Positions 11,801-18,847 of a DNA stretch of 64,000 nucleotides are shown in pieces (positions within the stretch are counted from its first letter, which is position 1; each line of letters starts with the position of its first letter). A program made the translations under genes and the position numbers. The notes beneath the pieces were generated by a model. That model worked only from the letters and a program-made list of their open reading frames with translations. It had not been told where the DNA came from and did not search any database. Origin of the DNA: Pseudomonas sp. CC6-YY-74. GTDB lineage: Bacteria; Pseudomonadota; Gammaproteobacteria; Pseudomonadales; Pseudomonadaceae. The stretch spans positions 2,580,001 through 2,644,000 of the forward strand of contig NZ_CP019947.1 of NCBI RefSeq assembly GCF_002025205.1. The letters are read 5' to 3'.

Positions 11801-14800
11801 CCATCGGTGTCACCCCGATCAACGATGCACCGATCGCAGCCAGCAGCAGCATTAGCGTCGCGGAAGAAAGCACCGGGACCAGCCTGGGCCTCACCGCGCC
11901 GACTGATGTCGATGGCGACAGCCTGACCATCACCGTCTCCGGCCTGCCGACCCTGGGTACCGTCACCAAAGCCGATGGCTCCGCCATCAGCAATGGCGAC
12001 ACCCTGACCAGCGCCGAGCTGACTGGCCTGCTCTACAACGCACCGGCCGACTACACCAGCGGCGATGCCGTCGGCTCGTTCAGCTACTCGGTCAACGACG
12101 GCACCGTCACCGTCAGCGGAACCACCACCATCGGTGTCACCCCGATCAACGATGCACCGATCGCGGCCAGCAGCAGCATTAGCGTCGCGGAAGAAAGCAC
12201 CGGGACCAGCCTGGGCCTCACCGCGCCGACTGATGTCGATGGCGACAGCCTGACCATCACCGTCTCCGGCCTGCCGACCCTGGGTACCGTCACCAAAGCC
12301 GATGGCTCCGCCATCAGCAATGGCGACACCCTGACCAGCGCCGAGCTGACTGGCCTGCTCTACAACGCACCGGCCGACTACACCAGCGGCGATGCCGTCG
12401 GCTCGTTCAGCTACTCGGTCAACGACGGCACCGTCACCGTCAGCGGAACCACCACCATCGGTGTCACCCCGATCAACGATGCACCGATCGCGGCCAGCAG
12501 CAGCATTAGCGTCGCGGAAGAAAGCACCGGGACCAGCCTGGGCCTCACCGCGCCGACTGATGTCGATGGCGACAGCCTGACCATCACCGTCTCCGGCCTG
12601 CCGACCCTGGGTACCGTCACCAAAGCCGATGGCTCCGCCATCAGCAATGGCGACACCCTGACCAGCGCCGAGCTGACTGGCCTGCTCTACAACGCACCGG
12701 CCGACTACACCAGCGGCGATGCCGTCGGCTCGTTCAGCTACTCGGTCAACGACGGCACCGTCACCGTCAGCGGAACCACCACCATCGGTGTCACCCCGAT
12801 CAACGATGCACCGATCGCAGCCAGCAGCAGCATTAGCGTCGCGGAAGAAAGCACCGGGACCAGCCTGGGCCTCACCGCGCCGACTGATGTCGATGGCGAC
12901 AGCCTGACCATCACCGTCTCCGGCCTGCCGACCCTGGGTACCGTCACCAAAGCCGATGGCTCCGCCATCAGCAATGGCGACACCCTGACCAGCGCCGAGC
13001 TGACTGGCCTGCTCTACAACGCACCGGCCGACTACACCAGCGGCGATGCCGTCGGCTCGTTCAGCTACTCGGTCAACGACGGCACCGTCACCGTCAGCGG
13101 AACCACCACCATCGGTGTCACCCCGATCAACGATGCACCGATCGCGGCCAGCAGCAGCATTAGCGTCGCGGAAGAAAGCACCGGGACCAGCCTGGGCCTC
13201 ACCGCGCCGACTGATGTCGATGGCGACAGCCTGACCATCACCGTCTCCGGCCTGCCGACCCTGGGTACCGTCACCAAAGCCGATGGCTCCGCCATCAGCA
13301 ATGGCGACACCCTGACCAGCGCCGAGCTGACTGGCCTGCTCTACAACGCACCGGCCGACTACACCAGCGGCGATGCCGTCGGCTCGTTCAGCTACTCGGT
13401 CAACGACGGCACCGTCACCGTCAGCGGAACCACCACCATCGGTGTCACCCCGATCAACGATGCACCGATCGCAGCCAGCAGCAGCATTAGCGTCGCGGAA
13501 GAAAGCACCGGGACCAGCCTGGGCCTCACCGCGCCGACTGATGTCGATGGCGACAGCCTGACCATCACCGTCTCCGGCCTGCCGACCCTGGGTACCGTCA
13601 CCAAAGCCGATGGCTCCGCCATCAGCAATGGCGACACCCTGACCAGCGCCGAGCTGACTGGCCTGCTCTACAACGCACCGGCCGACTACACCAGCGGCGA
13701 TGCCGTCGGCTCGTTCAGCTACTCGGTCAACGACGGCACCGTCACCGTCAGCGGAACCACCACCATCGGTGTCACCCCGATCAACGATGCACCGATCGCG
13801 GCCAGCAGCAGCATTAGCGTCGCGGAAGAAAGCACCGGGACCAGCCTGGGCCTCACCGCGCCGACTGATGTCGATGGCGACAGCCTGACCATCACCGTCT
13901 CCGGCCTGCCGACCCTGGGTACCGTCACCAAAGCCGATGGCTCCGCCATCAGCAATGGCGACACCCTGACCAGCGCCGAGCTGACTGGCCTGCTCTACAA
14001 CGCACCGGCCGACTACACCAGCGGCGATGCCGTCGGCTCGTTCAGCTACTCGGTCAACGACGGCACCGTCACCGTCAGCGGAACCACCACCATCGGTGTC
14101 ACCCCGATCAACGATGCACCGATCGCAGCCAGCAGCAGCATTAGCGTCGCGGAAGAAAGCACCGGGACCAGCCTGGGCCTCACCGCGCCGACTGATGTCG
14201 ATGGCGACAGCCTGACCATCACCGTCTCCGGCCTGCCGACCCTGGGTACCGTCACCAAAGCCGATGGCTCCGCCATCAGCAATGGCGACACCCTGACCAG
14301 CGCCGAGCTGACTGGCCTGCTCTACAACGCACCGGCCGACTACACCAGCGGCGATGCCGTCGGCTCGTTCAGCTACTCGGTCAACGACGGCACCGTCACC
14401 GTCAGCGGAACCACCACCATCGGTGTCACCCCGATCAACGATGCACCGATCGCGGCCAGCAGCAGCATTAGCGTCGCGGAAGAAAGCACCGGGACCAGCC
14501 TGGGCCTCACCGCGCCGACTGATGTCGATGGCGACAGCCTGACCATCACCGTCTCCGGCCTGCCGACCCTGGGTACCGTCACCAAAGCCGATGGCTCCGC
14601 CATCAGCAATGGCGACACCCTGACCAGCGCCGAGCTGACTGGCCTGCTCTACAACGCACCGGCCGACTACACCAGCGGCGATGCCGTCGGCTCGTTCAGC
14701 TACTCGGTCAACGACGGCACCGTCACCGTCAGCGGAACCACCACCATCGGTGTCACACCGGTCAACGATGCACCCACCGGCACCGATGGTGTAATCACCC

Positions 14801-17800
14801 TCAACGAAGACACCAGCTACAGTTTCAGCGCAGATGACTTCGGTTTTTCCGATGCCGACATTGGTGACAGCCTGCAGGCCGTACGCATCGACAGTCTGCT
14901 TAGTGCAGGCTCACTGCAACTGAACGGCACCTCGGTGACCAGCGGTCAAGTCATTACCCTGGCCCAGCTCAATAACCTGACGTTCACGCCTGCCCATGAC
15001 GCCAGTGGAAACGGCTACACCAACCTGAGCTTCTCGGTGAGCGATCAGTCCGGTCAGTTCGCTACCACACCCAATACGCTCACCTTCGATGTGACCCCAG
15101 TGGCCGATGCGCCCATCGTCACCATCGCAATTGGCGCATCCAACATCAGCACCACTACCATCAACACCGCCAACGCGGCGTCCAGCGGACAAGGCTTCAC
15201 CGTCCAAGCCTTCAATCTCGATGGCACTGCGGGGGTTATTTCCAGCAATAGCAGCCCCATTGGTTTCGGGGTCGTCGGCGCGGCCTCTGGTGCCAATAAT
15301 GAACTTGGCTACTCCAACGGCCAGTCGGAGCGCCTCGTGGTGACCTTCGATGCGCCGGTAGCAAGCGCGACCGTTAGTTTCGCCTGGCTGCATACCGGTG
15401 AAAGAGCGACCTACAACCTGTTCGACAGCGCTGGCAACCCGATCGGCAGCAACACACTCGCTGGGATCACCGACTCCATCGACCCGGCCATCACCCTGAC
15501 CAGCAGCACCGGTGCCGCAATCAGCCGCATCGAGTTCAGCGCGCCGGGGGCTGGGGACGACTACCTGATCAACTCGATCGAGTTCGCGACCAGCACCAGC
15601 TATCCGCTTACCATTACGGCTACACCGACAGACATCGACTACTCCGAGTCCATTGCCAGCATCACGGTCGCGGTCCCAGCCGGCGCCACCCTATCGGCCG
15701 GCTCAGCCAACGGCGATGGCACCTGGACGCTGCCCCTGACCAGCTCGGGCAGCTATTCCGTGGTGGTGGATCCGGCCACCCAAGCGGTGAGCATCAGGGG
15801 TCTGAGCATGACGCTCCCAGGCAACCCGGTTGGCAGCCTGAGCGTGACCGTGACGGCTACGGCACAGGACGGTGCGGATACCGAATCAAATGCCGCCACT
15901 ATCACCATTGGCGACGCTACCGCGCCCGAAACCGGCGATGTATCGGTGGTCGCCAATGAGGACTCCGGCCCCATTACCATCACGCTGAACGCGACCGATG
16001 CCGCCAGCAGCATTGCCAACTTCACCATCACCAGCCTGCCGGCGAACGGCACGCTGATGTACAACAGCCAGGCGGTCCAAATTGGCCAGGCCATTCCCGC
16101 AGTCGGCAATCAGGCCAACCTGAGCTTCATACCGGGCTCCAACTGGAACGGCAGCACCGACTTTCAGTACCGCGCCAGCGATGTCGCCGGCAACGTGGAT
16201 CAAACGCCTGCCACCGTTTCCATCCTGATCAACCCGGTTAACGATGCACCGGTCAATCAGCTGCCGGCCAGCTACACCACCAACGAAGACACTGCGCTCA
16301 AGCTCAGCGGCCTGTCGGTAAGCGATGTGGACGTCGCTTCCGGCCTGATTACCGTCACCCTGGCGGTTGCCCGCGGCAGCCTGAGTGCTGCAGCAGCCAG
16401 TGGCGTCAACGTGAGCGGCGCGGGTACCGGCATCCTTGTGCTCAGCGGCACCCTTGCCGACATCAATACCTACCTGGCATCACCGGCGACCCAGCCGAGC
16501 TATATCCCGCTCAAGGATGACAGCGGCAGCGTCACCCTGAGCATGACCAGCAACGATGGCGGCAATACCGGTGCGGGCGGTGTGTTGACTGATACCGACT
16601 CCAGCTTGATCACCATCAATCCGGTGGCCGACGCCATACCCGGCAGTGATGTCTCGATCGTCATCGGCACACCGGTCGTCAATGAAATCAGCTTCACCAG
16701 CGATGGCGGCCTGACCGGCAAGAGCGAATACACCTTCGGCAATGGTGTAACCATTTCCACCGGCAGTAACGCCACCTTCAACTGGTCGGGCGGCAACAAC
16801 CTAGGTGTCAACAGCCCGGGCGACAACGGCACACAGGCCCAGCGCATCGACGGCAGCGAAGCGATCAACTTCCGCTTCCCGACCGGTATGCAATACATGG
16901 CGCTGCGGCTGAAGAACTCCGCCGATGATGTGTTCAAGATCAGTAGCAAACTGGAAACGGCCGACCTGGTGGGGCAAAGCACGCTGAGTGGCGCCATCAC
17001 CACCTCATCCACGAGCGTGGTGTCCTCGGCCAACCTCAAGGTGGATCTGCAACTGGAAGTGGTCAATGCTGGCGTCACCAGCACTGTGACCCGCACTGCC
17101 ACGGTCACTGCCGGTGGCAGCTGGTCCGTGAGCCTAACCGGCATCAGCGGCACCATCACTAAAGCCACGCTCAATGCCACGCTCGACGGCGGTATGTTCA
17201 ATCAGGGCGGCAATGAATCCGCCAACGTAACCTACTCGATCAGCGCCGACATGAGCAGCCTGGCTATCGGCCTGGGCGCTGCAAACACGTTCGGCACCAA
17301 CGCCAAGAACAACGGCTTCCAAATCGAGTACATCGCCACCGACCCCAACCCGACAGGCCTAACCAGCTACAGCTACCCGCTGGACGTGTATGCCGTGGTG
17401 CAGGACAAGGTGGGGACGCCGGAGACCATCACCAGCTTCACGCTCAGCGACCTGCCAGCCGGCTCGTCGATCAACGTGGTGCTGGCCGACGGCAGCTACC
17501 AGGAAATCAACGCCAACGCTCAGGGCGTATATGACCTGAGCCCTTATACGTCGCTATTGAGCACCTCTACGGCGATCTCGGGGACCGACAAGATCTACCT
17601 GGTCACCAGCTCGGCGCTGCCCACTGGCTTCGCGCCGACGCTGTCTCTCGAGATTACTGACGGCGCCAGCGTGGCCAAGACCATCATCGGCGGCTCGGCC
17701 AACTCTACCTTTGTCGGCGGCAGCGGCAACGACTACATCAGCGGCGGTGCCGGTCAAGACACTCTCATCGGCGGGGCGGGCAACGACACCCTGGACGGCG

Positions 17801-18195
17801 GTACCGGCAACGACATCCTCATTGGCGGGACTGGTGACGATATTTTGCTCGGCGGGACTGGCGCCGACTCCTTCGTCTGGAAGGCCGGCGACACTGGGCG
17901 TGATGTAATCAAGGACTTCAAAGCCAGTGAAGGCGACCGCATCGATCTGCACGATCTGCTGCAGGGCGAGAACGATGGCAACATTCTCAACTACCTGCGC
18001 GTCAACACCACGACCTCAACCCTGGAGATCAGCAGCACTGGGCAGTTCGCCAGTGGCGGCAGCGCGGATGCGACCATCAAACTGGAGCACGCTGGCGCAG
18101 CCGTTGACCTCTCTGGATATGGTTCGACCTCTTCGCAGATCGTCAACTCGCTGATTGCCGGTGCAGACCCTATCGTCAAAATCGACCACACCTGA
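5866..18195 (+). CDS. lapA: Giant LapA-like RTX adhesin with retention module and 23 identical-type repeats
   Basis: 4109 residues. The cell-surface adhesin is exported by LapE-LapB-LapC. The N-terminal retention module (about 1-95, with VFEGERLFQGDQVVTASGG) plugs the outer-membrane channel. The following linker contains TAAG at residues 103-106, the motif cut by LapG proteases. Two cadherin/VCBS-like domains and a 2 x 96-residue repeat (about 265-456) lead into 23 copies of a 109-residue repeat (457-2963), each opening with TPINDAPIAASSS. Further single domains follow, including two possible ligand-binding domains (about 3085-3215 and 3600-3830, assignment uncertain). Near the C-terminus are RTX nonapeptides (from about 3944: GGSGNDYISGGAGQDTLIGG) and a type I secretion signal. 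Start ATG has GGAG upstream. Calcium binding by the RTX part is expected from the family. Confidence 0.93.
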   Translation: MSNFVAVIKSLVGQVFVVSLDGLKRQVFEGERLFQGDQVVTASGGSATLELANGDVIDIAANGNWQAGGDQASEQVQAAQAPASELEQAIAAGFDPTADLEPTAAGPGAAGGAGGAAGGGHSFVMLDETGQQLDPTVGFETEGLGVAASSPTEEEAPEPIEALEIANTAPVALADSFTVNEDGSISIDVLSNDTDLDGDSLTITAVDGQTIAEGGSVNVSNGSVTLINGQLVFNPTANYSGPVSFSYTVSDGVLTSTAMVSGTVDPINDAPVANDDSLTASEDTPVTFTAAQLTGNDTDPENSPLTINSVTSGTGGTAVLNSDGTVTFTPNANFNGTADFTYTVTDGELTSNVATATVTVGAINDAPVANDDSLTASEDTPVTFTAAQLTGNDTDPENSPLTINSVTSGTGGTAVLNSDGTVTFTPNANFNGAADFTYTVTDGELTSNVATATVTVTPINDAPIAASSSISVAEESTGTSLGLTAPTDVDGDSLTITVSGLPTLGTVTKADGSAISNGDTLTSAELTGLLYNAPADYTSGDAVGSFSYSVNDGTVTVSGTTTIGVTPINDAPIAASSSISVAEESTGTSLGLTAPTDVDGDSLTITVSGLPTLGTVTKADGSAISNGDTLTSAELTGLLYNAPADYTSGDAVGSFSYSVNDGTVTVSGTTTIGVTPINDAPIAASSSISVAEESTGTSLGLTAPTDVDGDSLTITVSGLPTLGTVTKADGSAISNGDTLTSAELTGLLYNAPADYTSGDAVGSFSYSVNDGTVTVSGTTTIGVTPINDAPIAASSSISVAEESTGTSLGLTAPTDVDGDSLTITVSGLPTLGTVTKADGSAISNGDTLTSAELTGLLYNAPADYTSGDAVGSFSYSVNDGTVTVSGTTTIGVTPINDAPIAASSSISVAEESTGTSLGLTAPTDVDGDSLTITVSGLPTLGTVTKADGSAISNGDTLTSAELTGLLYNAPADYTSGDAVGSFSYSVNDGTVTVSGTTTIGVTPINDAPIAASSSISVAEESTGTSLGLTAPTDVDGDSLTITVSGLPTLGTVTKADGSAISNGDTLTSAELTGLLYNAPADYTSGDAVGSFSYSVNDGTVTVSGTTTIGVTPINDAPIAASSSISVAEESTGTSLGLTAPTDVDGDSLTITVSGLPTLGTVTKADGSAISNGDTLTSAELTGLLYNAPADYTSGDAVGSFSYSVNDGTVTVSGTTTIGVTPINDAPIAASSSISVAEESTGTSLGLTAPTDVDGDSLTITVSGLPTLGTVTKADGSAISNGDTLTSAELTGLLYNAPADYTSGDAVGSFSYSVNDGTVTASGTTTIGVTPINDAPIAASSSISVAEESTGTSLGLTAPTDVDGDSLTITVSGLPTLGTVTKADGSAISNGDTLTSAELTGLLYNAPADYTSGDAVGSFSYSVNDGTVTVSGTTTIGVTPINDAPIAASSSISVAEESTGTSLGLTAPTDVDGDSLTITVSGLPTLGTVTKADGSAISNGDTLTSAELTGLLYNAPADYTSGDAVGSFSYSVNDGTVTVSGTTTIGVTPINDAPIAASSSISVAEESTGTSLGLTAPTDVDGDSLTITVSGLPTLGTVTKADGSAISNGDTLTSAELTGLLYNAPADYTSGDAVGSFSYSVNDGTVTVSGTTTIGVTPINDAPIAASSSISVAEESTGTSLGLTAPTDVDGDSLTITVSGLPTLGTVTKADGSAISNGDTLTSAELTGLLYNAPADYTSGDAVGSFSYSVNDGTVTVSGTTTIGVTPINDAPIAASSSISVAEESTGTSLGLTAPTDVDGDSLTITVSGLPTLGTVTKADGSAISNGDTLTSAELTGLLYNAPADYTSGDAVGSFSYSVNDGTVTVSGTTTIGVTPINDAPIAASSSISVAEESTGTSLGLTAPTDVDGDSLTITVSGLPTLGTVTKADGSAISNGDTLTSAELTGLLYNAPADYTSGDAVGSFSYSVNDGTVTVSGTTTIGVTPINDAPIAASSSISVAEESTGTSLGLTAPTDVDGDSLTITVSGLPTLGTVTKADGSAISNGDTLTSAELTGLLYNAPADYTSGDAVGSFSYSVNDGTVTVSGTTTIGVTPINDAPIAASSSISVAEESTGTSLGLTAPTDVDGDSLTITVSGLPTLGTVTKADGSAISNGDTLTSAELTGLLYNAPADYTSGDAVGSFSYSVNDGTVTVSGTTTIGVTPINDAPIAASSSISVAEESTGTSLGLTAPTDVDGDSLTITVSGLPTLGTVTKADGSAISNGDTLTSAELTGLLYNAPADYTSGDAVGSFSYSVNDGTVTVSGTTTIGVTPINDAPIAASSSISVAEESTGTSLGLTAPTDVDGDSLTITVSGLPTLGTVTKADGSAISNGDTLTSAELTGLLYNAPADYTSGDAVGSFSYSVNDGTVTVSGTTTIGVTPINDAPIAASSSISVAEESTGTSLGLTAPTDVDGDSLTITVSGLPTLGTVTKADGSAISNGDTLTSAELTGLLYNAPADYTSGDAVGSFSYSVNDGTVTVSGTTTIGVTPINDAPIAASSSISVAEESTGTSLGLTAPTDVDGDSLTITVSGLPTLGTVTKADGSAISNGDTLTSAELTGLLYNAPADYTSGDAVGSFSYSVNDGTVTVSGTTTIGVTPINDAPIAASSSISVAEESTGTSLGLTAPTDVDGDSLTITVSGLPTLGTVTKADGSAISNGDTLTSAELTGLLYNAPADYTSGDAVGSFSYSVNDGTVTVSGTTTIGVTPINDAPIAASSSISVAEESTGTSLGLTAPTDVDGDSLTITVSGLPTLGTVTKADGSAISNGDTLTSAELTGLLYNAPADYTSGDAVGSFSYSVNDGTVTVSGTTTIGVTPINDAPIAASSSISVAEESTGTSLGLTAPTDVDGDSLTITVSGLPTLGTVTKADGSAISNGDTLTSAELTGLLYNAPADYTSGDAVGSFSYSVNDGTVTVSGTTTIGVTPVNDAPTGTDGVITLNEDTSYSFSADDFGFSDADIGDSLQAVRIDSLLSAGSLQLNGTSVTSGQVITLAQLNNLTFTPAHDASGNGYTNLSFSVSDQSGQFATTPNTLTFDVTPVADAPIVTIAIGASNISTTTINTANAASSGQGFTVQAFNLDGTAGVISSNSSPIGFGVVGAASGANNELGYSNGQSERLVVTFDAPVASATVSFAWLHTGERATYNLFDSAGNPIGSNTLAGITDSIDPAITLTSSTGAAISRIEFSAPGAGDDYLINSIEFATSTSYPLTITATPTDIDYSESIASITVAVPAGATLSAGSANGDGTWTLPLTSSGSYSVVVDPATQAVSIRGLSMTLPGNPVGSLSVTVTATAQDGADTESNAATITIGDATAPETGDVSVVANEDSGPITITLNATDAASSIANFTITSLPANGTLMYNSQAVQIGQAIPAVGNQANLSFIPGSNWNGSTDFQYRASDVAGNVDQTPATVSILINPVNDAPVNQLPASYTTNEDTALKLSGLSVSDVDVASGLITVTLAVARGSLSAAAASGVNVSGAGTGILVLSGTLADINTYLASPATQPSYIPLKDDSGSVTLSMTSNDGGNTGAGGVLTDTDSSLITINPVADAIPGSDVSIVIGTPVVNEISFTSDGGLTGKSEYTFGNGVTISTGSNATFNWSGGNNLGVNSPGDNGTQAQRIDGSEAINFRFPTGMQYMALRLKNSADDVFKISSKLETADLVGQSTLSGAITTSSTSVVSSANLKVDLQLEVVNAGVTSTVTRTATVTAGGSWSVSLTGISGTITKATLNATLDGGMFNQGGNESANVTYSISADMSSLAIGLGAANTFGTNAKNNGFQIEYIATDPNPTGLTSYSYPLDVYAVVQDKVGTPETITSFTLSDLPAGSSINVVLADGSYQEINANAQGVYDLSPYTSLLSTSTAISGTDKIYLVTSSALPTGFAPTLSLEITDGASVAKTIIGGSANSTFVGGSGNDYISGGAGQDTLIGGAGNDTLDGGTGNDILIGGTGDDILLGGTGADSFVWKAGDTGRDVIKDFKASEGDRIDLHDLLQGENDGNILNYLRVNTTTSTLEISSTGQFASGGSADATIKLEHAGAAVDLSGYGSTSSQIVNSLIAGADPIVKIDHT
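6172..6183 (+). other. Predicted LapG cleavage site (TAAG) in the adhesin
   Basis: Codons for T103-A-A-G106. In P. fluorescens LapA the LapG protease cuts between the two alanines of a TAAG motif at nearly the same distance from the N-terminus. It lies just after the retention module and before a Gly/Ala-rich linker, as expected. A matching lapG-lapD pair is encoded at 18848-21560. Confidence 0.75.
6660..7235 (+). repeat. 2 x 288-bp tandem repeat within the adhesin
   Basis: Two nearly identical 96-codon units, each starting at INDAPVANDDSLTASEDT. They belong to the cadherin/VCBS type, with the D-x-N-D-x calcium-type motif GNDTDPENSP. They precede, and differ in sequence from, the main 327-bp array. 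Confidence 0.9.
7234..14754 (+). repeat. 23 x 327-bp near-perfect tandem array in the adhesin
   Basis: 23 head-to-tail units of exactly 327 bp (109 codons) with no length change. By eye only two variable positions appear. One is a silent gcg/gca Ala codon near the start of each unit: gca in units 4, 5, 7, 12, 13, 15, 18, 20 and 22, gcg in the rest. The other is a single Val-to-Ala change (gcc at about 9822) in unit 8. Such uniformity means recent amplification or continuing homogenisation. Copy number should vary between isolates and may be mis-assembled from short reads. Confidence 0.95.
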
Positions 18196-18202
18196 CGGCC
18201 CA

Positions 18203-18232
18203 AACCCCGCTAACATCGGTTAGCGGGGTTTT
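18203..18232 (+). terminator. Rho-independent terminator after the adhesin gene
   Basis: An 11-bp perfect stem, AACCCCGCTAA with TTAGCGGGGTT, a 6-base loop and a short T-run, 8 bp after the adhesin stop codon. Confidence 0.88.
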
Positions 18233-18268
18233 GGTTCAAGGGAATCCGTTGGCGCAAAGGAGTGATCG

Positions 18269-18607
18269 ATGTTGTATGTGAAACGCGATACCTGGGGCAA
18301 CCTGCAACGGGTCGAGGCATCACCGTTCGCAGGCATGGATGGTGAGCTTGCTGCTGATGATCAGGAGGCGCTGGCCTGGTTTGCCAATCAGACGGTGGAA
18401 AGCAGCCTACTCCAGCTCAAGCAGAGCGACCTGGACATGATCCGGGTACTGGAAGATTTGATCACCGTGCTGATCCAGAAAGGGGTTGTACGCATCACCG
18501 ATCTGCCCGAAGCGGCGCAAAGCAAACTGGTCGGCCGCAGCAAGGCACGGGATGCCCTTGGCGGGTTGAATCGGCTGATCAATGACGATGAGTCCGGATT
18601 GATCTGA
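18269..18607 (+). CDS. Conserved hypothetical protein, 112 aa
   Basis: A small, acidic, soluble protein (MLYVKRDTWGNLQRVEAS...) with no signal peptide or membrane segment. It is mostly predicted helical: SLLQLKQSDLDMIRVLEDLI and LPEAAQSKLVGRSKARDALG. The start has a strong AAAGGAG site 7 nt upstream. I recall similar short proteins in Pseudomonas genomes sometimes carrying a misleading tryptophan synthase label. Nothing in the sequence supports that enzyme. It follows the adhesin terminator, so it probably has its own promoter. No function is assigned. Confidence 0.8.
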   Translation: MLYVKRDTWGNLQRVEASPFAGMDGELAADDQEALAWFANQTVESSLLQLKQSDLDMIRVLEDLITVLIQKGVVRITDLPEAAQSKLVGRSKARDALGGLNRLINDDESGLI

Positions 18608-18722
18608 GAGGCAGTGACAGCAAGGCTTCGCGGCTAAAGCCACTGCCACAGGTTCCATCATCAGTTCGTAGGCTGAACCAGAACGCCAGCCGCTCATGAG
18701 CGCAACGTACCGTCCAGTATTT

Positions 18723-18768
18723 CCACCAGCAACGGCGTACTGCTTCGCGAGTACGCCGTTGCTGGTGG
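18723..18768. repeat. 18-bp perfect inverted repeat
   Basis: CCACCAGCAACGGCGTAC and its exact complement are separated by 10 bases. It sits between the convergent 112-aa gene and lapD, where it could end transcription in both directions, but there is no T-run. It may be an extragenic palindrome. Confidence 0.7.
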
Positions 18769-18847
18769 GCCATGCCCATGACCGGACCGCCTCATCGACA
18801 AGTGCTGCAGACCAAGCTCTTGTGGGCAATCCCTGACGAGAATCACC

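Noticed and set aside
7176..14618. Regular 81-codon minus-strand open frames and 62-codon plus-strand frames repeated every 327 bp
   Set aside because: They are out-of-phase readings of the adhesin repeats, identical in every unit, without ribosome sites. The long continuous plus-strand frame explains the sequence.
7234..14754. CRISPR array
   Set aside because: The repeats are 327 bp, contiguous and coding, with no short-repeat/unique-spacer pattern and no cas genes.
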